From positions 1 to 35,458 of the IMG/VR virus record IMGVR_UViG_3300007517_000020: a stretch of 35,458 nt of DNA. The stretch is one strand, 5' to 3'. The notes below the pieces were generated by a model. It made no database searches and had not been told where the DNA came from. It saw only the letters and a list, made by a program, of their open reading frames with translations. The position numbers were made by a program, and so were the translations under genes. This DNA comes from a virus. This document shows positions 15,453 to 22,407 of the stretch, piece by piece; position 1 is the stretch's first letter, and each line of letters opens with the position of its first letter.

Positions 15453-15690
15453 GCTGTGCCAATTGCAGGGATGTGGCACACAGGCTACCGCTGGCCCTGA
15501 ACCTCCTACCGACTGGCTGCATTTTGCCCATAGCCTGAAACCCCGAGGATCGGTATCAAGTGCGAGGGGTGCAGGGGGTGCAGGCCTCCGTAGAAACTTT
15601 TTGAGTGATGTGCGATGTTTTTTATATTTTCTCGCATCGCTTAAATATTTCTCAAACGATGGCTGTCACCCCCTGCACCCCTCGCACCCT
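15453..15690. repeat. Origin-like iteron element, copy 2 of 3
   Basis: Same length and order as copy 1. The entry inverted repeat is TGTGCCA / TGGCACA, the iteron arm starts at 15560 with GTGCGAGGG GTGCAGGGG, the right arm is 15661-15687, and the first 21 bases of the arms are perfectly complementary. The inner hairpin is GCGATG / CATCGC with a T-rich loop. Differences between copies keep the pairing, which points to a selected structure. The plus-strand frame 15451-15726 crosses it but has no ribosome site. Confidence 0.75.
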
Positions 15691-15778
15691 GACCTAAAGT
15701 GCTATCCTGAGCACAGGCCCGGTTAGGCCGGTTGATTGGTTGGTTGTGGTTTCCTGTTTTGCGCTCTCCGAAGACGAA

Positions 15779-15808
15779 CCCCCTGTAGATTGAGTAATCT
15801 ACAGGGGG
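15779..15808. terminator. Terminator-like hairpin
   Basis: A 13-bp perfect inverted repeat (CCCCCTGTAGATT / AATCTACAGGGGG) with a 4-nt loop, followed on the plus strand by CTTTGCTTTG. It lies just past the 3' end of the minus-strand genes 15835-16637 and shields the origin region from their transcription. Confidence 0.7.
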
Positions 15809-15834
15809 CTTTGCTTTGCGGGGGTGGTGTGGCT

Positions 15835-16038
15835 CTAGCGTCCTTGCATGGCCTCTTCGGGAAATTGATTAAAGAGGCGGTGTAGCTCGATGGTGCCTCG
15901 TCGTTGTAGCGTGTAGAGGCCCAGATTATCCACAGGGGCAATGTAGTCGGCTAGCGCGGCCAGGTCGGCGTCGCTGAGTTGCACCCGCTGAAGTCTGTAG
16001 ATTCGCCGTAGCGTTGCCATTTTCCTTTTGGCATTCAT
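15835..16038 (-). CDS. Small basic hypothetical protein (67 aa)
   Basis: Begins MNAKRKMATLRRIYRLQRV, strongly basic, followed by a helix DADLAALADYIAP and a C-terminal helix. It may bind nucleic acid; no family is recognised. The ATG at 16038 overlaps the stop of the preceding gene in ATGA, which supports this start over one at 16020. Confidence 0.55.
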   Translation of the reverse strand: MNAKRKMATLRRIYRLQRVQLSDADLAALADYIAPVDNLGLYTLQRRGTIELHRLFNQFPEEAMQGR

Positions 16039-16190
16039 GCCGCTACCTCATCGGGAATATCTTGAACCCATCGCACCATGTTGGGCGCTTGCTTTGTCAG
16101 GGCGATCACCGACTCCCATGCGGCATCGTCGTCAGCGGCTTGCACTGTGCCCCTAGTGCCGTTGCGTAACTTGAAAAACCAAATGCTCAT
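16035..16190 (-). CDS. Small hypothetical protein (51 aa)
   Basis: The frame begins MSIWFFKLRNGTRGTVQAAD and continues with DDDAAWESVIALTKQAPN and a C-terminal PDEVAA. It is preceded by a purine-rich AGAGAGAAGAGAGA ribosome site and overlaps the next gene by ATGA. The upstream flank shares 14 bp exactly (16196-16209) with the flank of the gene at 16224-16637 (16642-16655). The function is unknown. Confidence 0.55.
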   Translation of the reverse strand: MSIWFFKLRNGTRGTVQAADDDAAWESVIALTKQAPNMVRWVQDIPDEVAA

Positions 16191-16223
16191 TCTCTCTCTT
16201 CTCTCTGTAGTGGTTGTGGCGGG

Positions 16224-16637
16224 TCAGGATGCGCGGCGGGGGGCTGCGAGTAGGGGCTTGAGGTTGTGAGGGATAGCGCGGCCCTTGCTGCGCCAGTGCT
16301 CTAGGTCTGCGAACCTTGTTAGCTCATCGGCCTCAACTTGCAAATCTAAGGCCCAATACCTTTCTTTGAGAATTGCAGAGCACAGCCATGATTTCGTTTT
16401 CCCTACCCTCTGGGATATCTCTGAGTAGGTCAGGTACTGGCCCCGGCGCTTTGCCGCGTTGATGACACCCGCCGCCCGCCCCAAGGCAGCGGGGTCGGCG
16501 CAGCTAGTGATGTTCCCTGCCTGTGGGGGCGTAGGAGCACACCCCGCCGCTGTCAAAACCTCAATGTTGTGAGTCAGCAATTCAGATGCCGCCACAAGGG
16601 GCATGCCGTACTTGTTATGAGTCTTTGCCTTAGGCAT
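16224..16637 (-). CDS. Helix-turn-helix protein (137 aa)
   Basis: The stretch TYSEISQRVGKTKSWLCSAI (about residues 69-88) reads as a helix-turn-helix; the sequence before it is low complexity and the C-terminus is basic. It may be a regulator or DNA-binding accessory protein. The start is the first ATG after GAGAGAAGAG. It is one of three minus-strand genes between the repressor and the origin region. Confidence 0.55.
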   Translation of the reverse strand: MPKAKTHNKYGMPLVAASELLTHNIEVLTAAGCAPTPPQAGNITSCADPAALGRAAGVINAAKRRGQYLTYSEISQRVGKTKSWLCSAILKERYWALDLQVEADELTRFADLEHWRSKGRAIPHNLKPLLAAPRRAS

Positions 16638-16732
16638 TATGCTCTTCTCTCTGTAAAACTATTGATTCAACCTAGCCTCAAACCGTAGCCATTTTCCTTT
16701 CACAAAGTGAAGATTCAACTAAGAAACCTCCT

Positions 16733-16960
16733 TCACTTTGCCGCTTTGTTGTCGTCACCCCCTAGGCACAATTCCATCACTTCATCAAAGGTGAGTCCCA
16801 GCGCCCGGGCAATCGCCTCCCAGTACCGGGCACTAGGAACCCGCGCCCCACGCTCCCAATTGCAGTAGCCTTGGCCGCTAACGCCTAGCAGGTTACCCGC
16901 TGCCCTCAGTGACAGGTGCTTACCCTGTCGCCAGTCTTTTAGCATCTGCTTTATTTCCAT
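16733..16960 (-). CDS. XRE-family repressor (75 aa)
   Basis: A short cI/Cro-like helix-turn-helix protein: MLKDWRQGKHLSLRAAGNLL followed by GVSGQGYCNWERGARVPSA and WEAIARALGLTFDEVMEL, the usual five helices. I take the ATG at 16960 (MEIKQML); upstream ATGs at 16978 or a start at 17023 would add residues that overlap the promoter. It is divergent from the ribbon-helix-helix gene at 17049 and the promoters overlap, the layout of a lysogeny or copy-control switch. It has no cleavage domain, so inactivation would not be LexA-like. Confidence 0.75.
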   Translation of the reverse strand: MEIKQMLKDWRQGKHLSLRAAGNLLGVSGQGYCNWERGARVPSARYWEAIARALGLTFDEVMELCLGGDDNKAAK

Positions 16961-16970
16961 ATAGATGCTT

Positions 16971-16986
16971 GTCCACATGTGTTGAC
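16971..16986. promoter_or_regulatory. Candidate operator (16-bp near-palindrome)
   Basis: GTCCACATGTGTTGAC is complementary to itself in 12 of 16 positions. It lies just downstream of the repressor -10 box and overlaps the -35 box of the rightward promoter, a position from which one protein could control both. Confidence 0.4.
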
Positions 16987-17023
16987 ACTTTCGATTATAG
17001 TGCAGTAAGGTATAGAAGAACAA
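16982..17023. promoter_or_regulatory. Overlapping divergent promoters
   Basis: Leftward: TTGTTC (17018-17023 on plus as GAACAA), 18-bp spacer, TATAAT (16994-16999), reading into the XRE repressor. Rightward: TTGACA (16982-16987), 18-bp spacer, TAAGGT (17006-17011), reading into the ribbon-helix-helix gene. The rightward -10 is weak; the leftward is good. Confidence 0.5.
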
Positions 17024-17048
17024 GAGCGGCAGAGAAGGAAGATAACCG

Positions 17049-17240
17049 ATGAGCGTTACCCAGAAATTAACTGTTACGTTTCACATGCCTGAGTCCGACT
17101 ACCTAAAGCTTTTGGCTAAGTGCGAGAAAGAACGGATCGCTATGACCACGGCCATGCAAGAAGCGGTAGGCGGTTATGTCAATAGCCCTGCATCAGTTGA
17201 AACCATTGGCCAAATGCTGACTCATATCAGCATTGATTAA
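17049..17240 (+). CDS. Small ribbon-helix-helix protein (63 aa)
   Basis: LTVTFHMPESDYLKLLAKCE then RIAMTTAMQEAVGGYV reads as a strand followed by two helices, the Arc/CopG fold. GAAGGAAG precedes the ATG. Being divergent from the XRE repressor, it may take the Cro-like or antirepressor position. A weak hairpin followed by TTATTTTTTT lies at 17283-17310. Confidence 0.65.
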   Translation: MSVTQKLTVTFHMPESDYLKLLAKCEKERIAMTTAMQEAVGGYVNSPASVETIGQMLTHISID

Positions 17241-17321
17241 GCCAAAGGAAGCCCAAACCACGGGCAACAGGGGCGCGGCTGCACAACGCGCAAAGGTTGT
17301 TTATTTTTTTAGGTGTTTGTG

Positions 17322-17624
17322 ATGGCTGCAATTGGAATAGTGTCGGTTAGCCTAGGGCTGCTTGCTGTTGGTGTTCTGCTTAATGGGTTTGTCCTTAGCA
17401 TTTTATGGGGGTGGTTTATTGTTGGAGTGTTTGGCTTGCCAGCTTTGACTGTTGGGCAAGCCATAGGGGTGAGCATGGTGATTGGATTTTTGACTTATCA
17501 GCAAACGCATGACTCGGCAAAGAAGTCATGGGCTGAAGTATTGAGCGCTGGCCTTGGCTTGGCTATTCTAAAGCCATTGATCACGCTGGCATTTGGTTGG
17601 GTTGTCTATACCGTTGCGTTTTAG
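17322..17624 (+). CDS. Hypothetical membrane protein (100 aa)
   Basis: Three or more hydrophobic segments: MAAIGIVSVSLGLLAVGVLL, LSILWGWFIVGVFGLPALTV and a C-terminal LGLAILKPLITLAFGWVVY. The hydrophilic loop QQTHDSAKKSWAE lies between. The ATG at 17322 is preceded by TTTTAGGTGTTTG; the same leader sequence precedes the next gene. The function is unknown; a holin is conceivable but nothing specific supports it. Confidence 0.55.
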   Translation: MAAIGIVSVSLGLLAVGVLLNGFVLSILWGWFIVGVFGLPALTVGQAIGVSMVIGFLTYQQTHDSAKKSWAEVLSAGLGLAILKPLITLAFGWVVYTVAF

Positions 17625-17633
17625 GTGTTTGAT

Positions 17634-18014
17634 ATGCGTGGACTAATTTTTTCATCCCTTACCGCTGCTCTATCCCTAGGCATAGCCATAGGCATCGCTG
17701 CCGCCGCCGCCATTGGTGCATCATCGGGGCAACCCCCAGCGGCCCGGTGTGGCACCGCAGGGGAGAACCCCAGGGAGTGCGTCCGAGAAGGGGCACAGCA
17801 GGCCAGCGGGCGCAGTTGGATGGCGGGTGCCGCCGCAGTCATGGGTCTATCCCTAGGCCTATCCGCCGCCGCCGCCCTTGGTAACCAGCAAGCCAGCGAA
17901 ACCGGTTGGATAGCAGGTAGTGAACCTGGCTGGGGGTCGCTGGTCGCTACCCGGTGCCCACGGGGTGAGCGCGGGCGTCGTGATTGCTTCCCTGAGACAG
18001 CGCCTCGGGGGTAG
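17634..18014 (+). CDS. Hypothetical membrane protein, Ala/Gly-rich (126 aa)
   Basis: Two Ala/Gly-rich hydrophobic segments (residues about 5-30 and 65-85) separated by a loop with cysteines and a short basic C-terminus (CPRGERGRRD). The ATG at 17634 has the same AGGTGTTTG leader as the gene before it. Not recognised; the pair probably forms a membrane unit. Confidence 0.5.
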   Translation: MRGLIFSSLTAALSLGIAIGIAAAAAIGASSGQPPAARCGTAGENPRECVREGAQQASGRSWMAGAAAVMGLSLGLSAAAALGNQQASETGWIAGSEPGWGSLVATRCPRGERGRRDCFPETAPRG

Positions 18015-18069
18015 GGCGATGGCGGGGTGCGTCGGTGATTATGTTGATGCTGTTTTAGAGGATTTGACC

Positions 18070-18258
18070 ATGTTCTACGCCACCCTTGGCCCCGACCAAA
18101 GCCTCACGATTGACGGTGGGCCATACGCAGACCTAGATACTGCGATCAAGCATTGCCCCCCAGGGCGCAACATCTGGGATAGTTCCGCCAATAAATACCT
18201 AAACAGGGGGTCGCTGATGCAGGGCGAAGTGGTTTGGCTATCTGTAGAGGTTTCATGA
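18070..18258 (+). CDS. Small hypothetical protein (62 aa)
   Basis: The ATG at 18070 (MFYATLGPDQSL) follows GAGG at 8 nt, the reason I prefer it to an ATG at 18019. The sequence has a strand-turn-helix start and a basic middle (KHCPPGRNIWDSSANKYLNR). The family is not recognised. The stop overlaps the ATG of the next gene by 4 bp. Confidence 0.5.
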   Translation: MFYATLGPDQSLTIDGGPYADLDTAIKHCPPGRNIWDSSANKYLNRGSLMQGEVVWLSVEVS

Positions 18259-18455
18259 TCAACCCCGATGATATGATCCCGATTGAGTTGATGATGCTAA
18301 AGACTGGGCGCGGTCTATACCACTTCAGCCCGTCTGAATTTAAGGCACAGTATCTAGAGATAGCCGACCGCGCATCATGGGCGCTGCATAGGGCGCATGC
18401 AATGGGGCAAGGCGTAGAATTGGCGGGGTATCTGTGGATGAGAGGGAAAGTCTAG
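18255..18455 (+). CDS. Small hypothetical protein (66 aa)
   Basis: Starts MINPDDMIPIELMMLKTGRG; helical with a Tyr/Phe-rich middle. ATGA overlap with the preceding gene and a GAGG site 6 nt upstream of the ATG support it. Unknown function. Confidence 0.5.
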   Translation: MINPDDMIPIELMMLKTGRGLYHFSPSEFKAQYLEIADRASWALHRAHAMGQGVELAGYLWMRGKV

Positions 18456-18515
18456 CCGCCTAGGATTGGTTCACCGTTCTAGAGCTAAAATAAAGTTGTC
18501 GCCGTGGGGGCAAAT

Positions 18516-18839
18516 ATGTGGCCGTGGCAAACAGCAAAACTCTTTGAGAAAATTAAGGAACTTATGGCAACATTGCAAGCATACAAGGATTTGATTGCGG
18601 CGGGCTTTGCCAATATTGCGGCAGAGCAGCGGGAAGTGGGGCAGAAAATAGCAGAGCTAAAGGCCAAGATTGATGAGCTTATCGCCCAACCACCTGCCGA
18701 CCTGGGAGAGGCGTTTCTTGAACTGCAAGGGCTGGTAGATGCAATCTCTACCGTTTACGATGCCGACGTTGCCACTGAACTCGCCCCAGAGCCGACACCA
18801 GAACCAACACCAGACCCCGAGCCTACACTCCCTGGCTGA
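18516..18839 (+). CDS. Coiled-coil protein with Pro-rich tail (107 aa)
   Basis: After MWPWQTAKLFEKIKELMATL the residues about 30-60 (AAEQREVGQKIAELKAKIDE) form heptads of a coiled coil and the end is the repetitive PEPTPEPTPDPEPT, a disordered spacer. It is probably a structural or assembly accessory protein; no family is recognised. A GTG 12 bp upstream is an alternative start. Confidence 0.55.
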   Translation: MWPWQTAKLFEKIKELMATLQAYKDLIAAGFANIAAEQREVGQKIAELKAKIDELIAQPPADLGEAFLELQGLVDAISTVYDADVATELAPEPTPEPTPDPEPTLPG

Positions 18840-18879
18840 GATAGAATAGGCACGCCCGAGAGCTAAGCTACGCCCCGCC

Positions 18880-18911
18880 CCGCCGGTTATCCGGTGGGGT
18901 TTTGTTTTGCC
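18880..18911 (+). terminator. Intrinsic terminator
   Basis: A 9-bp stem with one G-U pair (CCCCGCCGG / CCGGTGGGG), a TTAT loop, then TTTTGTTTT. It ends the plus-strand transcript of genes 17049-18839. Confidence 0.75.
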
Positions 18912-18974
18912 GCCAGCGAGACTGATGTGCCAGTGCCCTGTGCCAGATATATTCAGAACTTACCCCAAGTCCTA

Positions 18975-19003
18975 TTGCCAAGCCCCTGTTTATTGCGTAA
19001 TAT
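18975..19003 (+). promoter_or_regulatory. Promoter TTGCCA-N17-TAATAT
   Basis: A -35 TTGCCA (18975-18980), 17-bp spacer and -10 TAATAT (18998-19003), 26 bp before the ATG of the gene at 19029. It follows the terminator, so the two genes 19029-19753 form their own unit. Confidence 0.5.
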
Positions 19004-19028
19004 AGAAGGGCAGCAAGTGAGAAGCACC

Positions 19029-19385
19029 ATGGCACTATTGAGCAACCCTGACCGCCGCGCAGTTTATAACAAGCCCCAGATTAGGGCGCTGTTTACAGTG
19101 CAAGACCAGGTTACAAATGAGCTTTGCGACTGGCTCTTGGAAGAGTTTGAAATGTATGGCAATCAGGGCATGATTATTGCTCGCCCTGTGGTTGAGGCTG
19201 CAATTGCTGCCCGATTCAAAGCCACTGCCCCCGGAGCGCCTTCGGTGCAGGTAAACCTGAAAGTCTTTGCTGATTACCTGCTGATTGATTCCCAGGTGCT
19301 AGCTCAGCAAATGAATGAGCGCAATGAGTGGGATGCTATATTGGCCGAGCAGCAGCGCGATGAAGACTATGCAAAGCACGCCTAA
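19029..19385 (+). CDS. Hypothetical protein (118 aa)
   Basis: The ATG at 19029 (MALLSNPDRR) follows AGTGAGAAG and the promoter; an upstream in-frame start at 18894 lies in the terminator. The sequence is helical (QVTNELCDWLLEEFEMYG, VVEAAIAARFKA). No family is recognised. The stop TAA shares its A with the next ATG (TAATGA), so the two genes are coupled. Confidence 0.55.
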   Translation: MALLSNPDRRAVYNKPQIRALFTVQDQVTNELCDWLLEEFEMYGNQGMIIARPVVEAAIAARFKATAPGAPSVQVNLKVFADYLLIDSQVLAQQMNERNEWDAILAEQQRDEDYAKHA

Positions 19386-19753
19386 TGAGCGCTCCTGAAT
19401 CCTACCCAAACCTGAGCAACGCAGGCAAGGGTAGGCCGCCTAAGGGTGAGCGCCGCCGCATCACCACGCAAGTTTCCCCCGATGTTGCAGAGTATCTAGA
19501 AACTCTAGGGGGCGGGCCTCGACGGATCGGGGCGGCAATTGAAAAATTAGTACAGGAGAGAATAGCTATGCAACGCACTGAATCGGCTCAAGAATTGCTT
19601 GGGCAATCAGCCAACGGCATGAAGGTAGGCGACATTGTGAGCATTGCTCATGTGCAGTACGTGATCTCTGATTGGGAGGGAGACACCCTCACTCTAGATG
19701 CCTTGCCAGAAGATGAAAAAGTGAAGGCTGAGTTTGTGTTGATTTTCAAGTAA
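19385..19753 (+). CDS. Ribbon-helix-helix-like protein with SH3-like tail (122 aa)
   Basis: Residues about 15-60 (KGRPPKGERRRITTQVSPDV, then RRIGAAIEKLVQERI) have a basic arm, a strand and helices like a ribbon-helix-helix domain; the C-terminal MKVGDIVSIAHVQYVISDWE is strand-rich and could be a small barrel. It is likely DNA-binding, perhaps a regulator of the upstream promoter. Coupled to the gene before it. Confidence 0.5.
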   Translation: MSAPESYPNLSNAGKGRPPKGERRRITTQVSPDVAEYLETLGGGPRRIGAAIEKLVQERIAMQRTESAQELLGQSANGMKVGDIVSIAHVQYVISDWEGDTLTLDALPEDEKVKAEFVLIFK

Positions 19754-19766
19754 TTCCCACCCTAAC

Positions 19767-19803
19767 CCGCCCCGCCGCCTCAACCATGGGGCGGCTTCTC
19801 TTT
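19767..19803 (+). terminator. Terminator at the convergent junction
   Basis: A 7-bp inverted repeat (CCGCCCC 19767-19773, GGGGCGG 19788-19794) followed by CTTCTCTTT. It overlaps the 3' end of the minus-strand EAL gene and ends the plus-strand pair. Confidence 0.6.
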
Positions 19804-20514
19804 GCCAGCCCGCGCGATCGCATCCCAGGGTATTGCCAACCCATAAAGCGCCCCTTGCCCCAGGTCGCAGCCCCAGTCCCTTAGCTGGTCGGCCTGCTCT
19901 TCACACTCCACCCACTCGGCGGTAGTCATCAGATCGTAAGTTTCTGCGAACTCAAGCAGTAATCGGCAGGCCGTAGCGGTGCGCTCATCGGTGAGGATGT
20001 TTTGGGTGAGGCCTCTACAAAGTTTGATGCCGTGAAACAGCGGGCCATGTTCGCCAACGATTCGATCAAGCCCGCCGTGTTCAGAGCTGCCGATATCGTC
20101 GGCCTTGATGGTGTGCTGCAGTGCGATCGCTTTGATCACCGCAACCGATGCCGGGGTGAGCCGCACCGATTCAAGAATTTCCACATGCACCCGCAGATGG
20201 TGGGGCAGTGCGGCAAGCAGCGCGGCTAACCCCGGCAGCGCTAGGGCTTTTTGGTTGAGGTTGAGACTAACCCACAGGGGCGGGGGTGCGCTTGCCAGCA
20301 TCGCGTCAACATCGGCCAGCTGCTGCTGAATCCACACCGCCTGAAGGGAGTGCTCTTCGATCAGATTGGCAATAGCGGGCGGCGGTATCTTACCCCACCG
20401 GGCCAGCGCCTCGTAGCCTTCTAGTTGCCCTGTGCTCAGATTGTGGATGGGTTGGTAGTGAAGCTTGATTTCGCCTAGGGATAGCGCTGCCTTGATTGAA
20501 TCGTAATCTGGCAC
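19780..20514 (-). CDS. EAL-domain c-di-GMP phosphodiesterase
   Basis: A 244-residue stand-alone EAL domain with the catalytic set: EALARW (35-40), Asn85, Glu112 (VEILES), DDIG (139-142), Lys164 (IKLCRG), Glu200 and Glu203 (AEWVECEEQ) and Gln220. All the residues that bind Mg and c-di-GMP are present, so it should hydrolyse c-di-GMP to pGpG. In cyanobacteria c-di-GMP controls motility and sessile growth, and a phage enzyme could change this or degrade signals used in defence. The GTG start (20514) is coupled to the upstream gene by TAGTG. The FHA gene is next to it; a GGDEF protein lies at 30717-31226. Confidence 0.85.
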   Translation of the reverse strand: MPDYDSIKAALSLGEIKLHYQPIHNLSTGQLEGYEALARWGKIPPPAIANLIEEHSLQAVWIQQQLADVDAMLASAPPPLWVSLNLNQKALALPGLAALLAALPHHLRVHVEILESVRLTPASVAVIKAIALQHTIKADDIGSSEHGGLDRIVGEHGPLFHGIKLCRGLTQNILTDERTATACRLLLEFAETYDLMTTAEWVECEEQADQLRDWGCDLGQGALYGLAIPWDAIARAGKEKPPHG

Positions 20515-20855
20515 TAATTACCCCAAATTGCAACAACTACGACCACACCCGCTGCCACCAATCCCGCCAGCACAACCAACTGGATAACCTGTGGCAATGC
20601 CTTGAACCAATCCCAGAACGCTGGCCCCCAGTCGGCGGCTAGGCTGAACATGGTTTCAGGGGGCGCGTCATCCGTAGGCCGTTTCTCTTCGCGGCGGCCA
20701 TGTGCCTGTAGTCCTGTTGATACGCCATCGTCAGAGTCGCCATCGTTTTGGCTCATTGTGTCGTCGACATCGAAAGAGCACCTGACCATCGCCGCCTGGC
20801 AGCCGAACTGAATCCGGGTGCGGTCTTTGATTTCGTAGGGGACATTGGGGCGCAC
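20514..20855 (-). CDS. C-terminal part of frameshifted FHA protein, with TM segment
   Basis: Residues 1-35 (RPNVPYEIKDRTRIQFGCQA) match the last strands of an FHA domain whose first part is in another frame at 20753-21139. After this come a Asp/Ser/Pro-rich linker and a C-terminal membrane helix (VIQLVVLAGLVAAGVVVVVA). A GTG start at 20855 has no ribosome site, so I regard it as the continuation of the FHA gene and not an independent gene. The stop overlaps the GTG of the EAL gene. See finding on the frameshift. Confidence 0.5.
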   Translation of the reverse strand: MRPNVPYEIKDRTRIQFGCQAAMVRCSFDVDDTMSQNDGDSDDGVSTGLQAHGRREEKRPTDDAPPETMFSLAADWGPAFWDWFKALPQVIQLVVLAGLVAAGVVVVVAIWGN

Positions 20856-21139
20856 CTATAGAGATTGTCGCCCGATGATTCAATGTAGGTGCCGTTGGTG
20901 CTGATGAGGTCGAGCACTACCCACAAATACATAGGCTCACCCTCAAGGACAGTCGCTTCTTTGTCAATTGCCGCCATGATTTTGGCATGCTGTTTCGAGA
21001 CTGGGCCTAGCCGGAAAACGATGTCGCAGGTAGGCGACCGGCCCACTGCCCAGTACCCACAGCTAGGTGGGTGCTCAGCATCCAAAACACGGAGCGAGTC
21101 ACTTTGGGCAAGAAAATAAACGGCAAGCCTGGTACTCAT
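20753..21139 (-). CDS. FHA-domain protein, N-terminal part
   Basis: The FHA signature is clear: GRSPTCDI (residues 33-40), SKQHA (48-52) and STNGTY (80-85); FHA domains bind phosphothreonine. The frame then leaves the FHA pattern at about residue 94 and ends in an Arg/Ser-rich tail, while frame 20514-20855 continues the domain, so the true product is probably a fusion of both parts by a one-base correction near 20860. The gene is the second of a minus-strand operon with the gene at 21188-21631 and leads into the EAL gene. Confidence 0.65.
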   Translation of the reverse strand: MSTRLAVYFLAQSDSLRVLDAEHPPSCGYWAVGRSPTCDIVFRLGPVSKQHAKIMAAIDKEATVLEGEPMYLWVVLDLISTNGTYIESSGDNLYRCAPMSPTKSKTAPGFSSAARRRWSGALSMSTTQ

Positions 21140-21187
21140 TAGTCACAGATTTCTTTTGGTTGGGGGCTGGGGCGATGCACCTACCGC

Positions 21188-21631
21188 CTATTCTACCTGT
21201 TGAGGCTCAATCGCTTGCACTGGGCCTAAATCCAGCACCACCCTGAGATTTTTATCGCTGCCCCAATCGTAATAGGAGGCGTTGCACCTGGGGGGCAACG
21301 TCCCCACCCACCCATCTAGCCGATAGTGTGCAGGCGATTGGCTGTAGGGCACCGCCGCCGCGACGAGCTGCGACCGGGACTGGGCTAGCTTGGCCAGAAA
21401 ATCTTTGGCGTCGTTTCTATTCAAGAATCCACACTCAAAGCGGATAAAGCCCCCGGAGATCTCAAAGACTATAGCCCCGTCTACGCAGCTAGGATTGGTG
21501 CTGCCCCCGCGAGCAATCAGGTTGGCGACCTTGACCCTCTGAAAGGCTTGCTCTCCAATGCTCTGCAACTGTGCATCAGTGGCGGCGCAGGCGATGCGGA
21601 TAACTCGCAGGAAGCTACGGAAGAAGTTCAT
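21188..21631 (-). CDS. Hypothetical protein with hydrophobic N-terminus (147 aa)
   Basis: MNFFRSFLRVIRIACAATDA could be a signal or membrane anchor. The rest is mixed with several aromatic and cysteine residues (CNASYYDWGSDKN). It is the first gene of the FHA-EAL operon, diverging from the terminase promoter. No family is recognised. Confidence 0.5.
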   Translation of the reverse strand: MNFFRSFLRVIRIACAATDAQLQSIGEQAFQRVKVANLIARGGSTNPSCVDGAIVFEISGGFIRFECGFLNRNDAKDFLAKLAQSRSQLVAAAVPYSQSPAHYRLDGWVGTLPPRCNASYYDWGSDKNLRVVLDLGPVQAIEPQQVE

Positions 21632-21667
21632 GGGATACCTTGGTGGGGGTGGTTGGTGTTATGCCCA

Positions 21668-21695
21668 TTGTAGGGCGGCGGGTGCGGCGTATAAT
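21668..21695 (+). promoter_or_regulatory. Promoter of the packaging/head operon
   Basis: A perfect -10 TATAAT (21690-21695) with TTGTAG at -35 (21668-21673, 16-bp spacer). It lies 28 bp before the small terminase ATG. Confidence 0.55.
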
Positions 21696-21723
21696 AATAG
21701 GGGCACTGCTTTATTGTGAGGAC

Positions 21724-22407
21724 ATGACAGGAGCCAAGGGCAAATACAACCCAGAGAATATCCAACGGTGCTTAGACGCAATCTCACTATATGGCACTGA
21801 CAAATCTGGGTACTCTGCGATACCTATTCACAAGGACACGTTTTATAAATGGGTTTCCGACAAATCCGACTTTTCCGACCGGGTCGCAACTGCGCATAAA
21901 ACATGGCAGGATTCCCAGGGCAGTACCGCAAGGCTCAAGGCATGGGATGTACTCAAGCGGTATCTATTCGAGGGTCAGGTTGAGCATTGGACTATTGTTA
22001 AAGACGTTATCCAAGGAATAGGAGATGATTCCTCAATCGTCCAATTAACCGAAACTCGCACTGTCCGAAAGACTACCCCTCAATGGGTTATAGAGCGATA
22101 CCTGGGCAAAGGGATGCATGAGATAGAGGCATTGCAGGCAATTGCGGCTTGGTTGCCCCAGAGAACTTTAGAGGTGGTGACGAGTGAAATTGGCCGCACT
22201 ACAGAAACAATTAGCCAGCACTTTGCAGGAACGCTCCCAGATATCAGCGAATCTAAACGACCTGGACTCTCCGACGAAACTGCTGGGATTGTCCGATCGC
22301 AAATTCTGGGCATTGATGCCTCCGATACTGTTGCCATATCAGGCCAAGTGGGTTCAAGACAAGAACCCGGTAAAGATAACCGAAAAGTCGAGGCGGATCG
22401 GGATTAG
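21724..22407 (+). CDS. terS: Terminase small subunit
   Basis: A 227-residue protein. The N-terminal part (KGKYNPENIQRCLDAISLYG, then HKDTFYKWVSDKSDFSDRV) has the helix-turn-helix pattern of phage small terminases that bind the packaging site. The ATG at 21724 follows GAGG; a frame start at 21640 is upstream of the promoter -10. The last 224 bp overlap the large subunit in another frame, and the C-terminal portion is predicted mostly helical. The gene directly precedes the large subunit, as is usual. Confidence 0.75.
   Translation: MTGAKGKYNPENIQRCLDAISLYGTDKSGYSAIPIHKDTFYKWVSDKSDFSDRVATAHKTWQDSQGSTARLKAWDVLKRYLFEGQVEHWTIVKDVIQGIGDDSSIVQLTETRTVRKTTPQWVIERYLGKGMHEIEALQAIAAWLPQRTLEVVTSEIGRTTETISQHFAGTLPDISESKRPGLSDETAGIVRSQILGIDASDTVAISGQVGSRQEPGKDNRKVEADRD

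Noticed and set aside
15119-15690. Retron or other reverse-transcribed ncRNA
   Set aside because: The long folded element could suggest it, but there is no reverse transcriptase in the window, and the iteron/AT-rich order fits an origin better.
14964-15726. Plus-strand open frames 14964-15389 and 15451-15726, similar to each other as proteins
   Set aside because: They are translations of the two copies of the 238-bp repeat; the third copy has a stop in this frame and there is no ribosome site, so the similarity comes from the DNA element.
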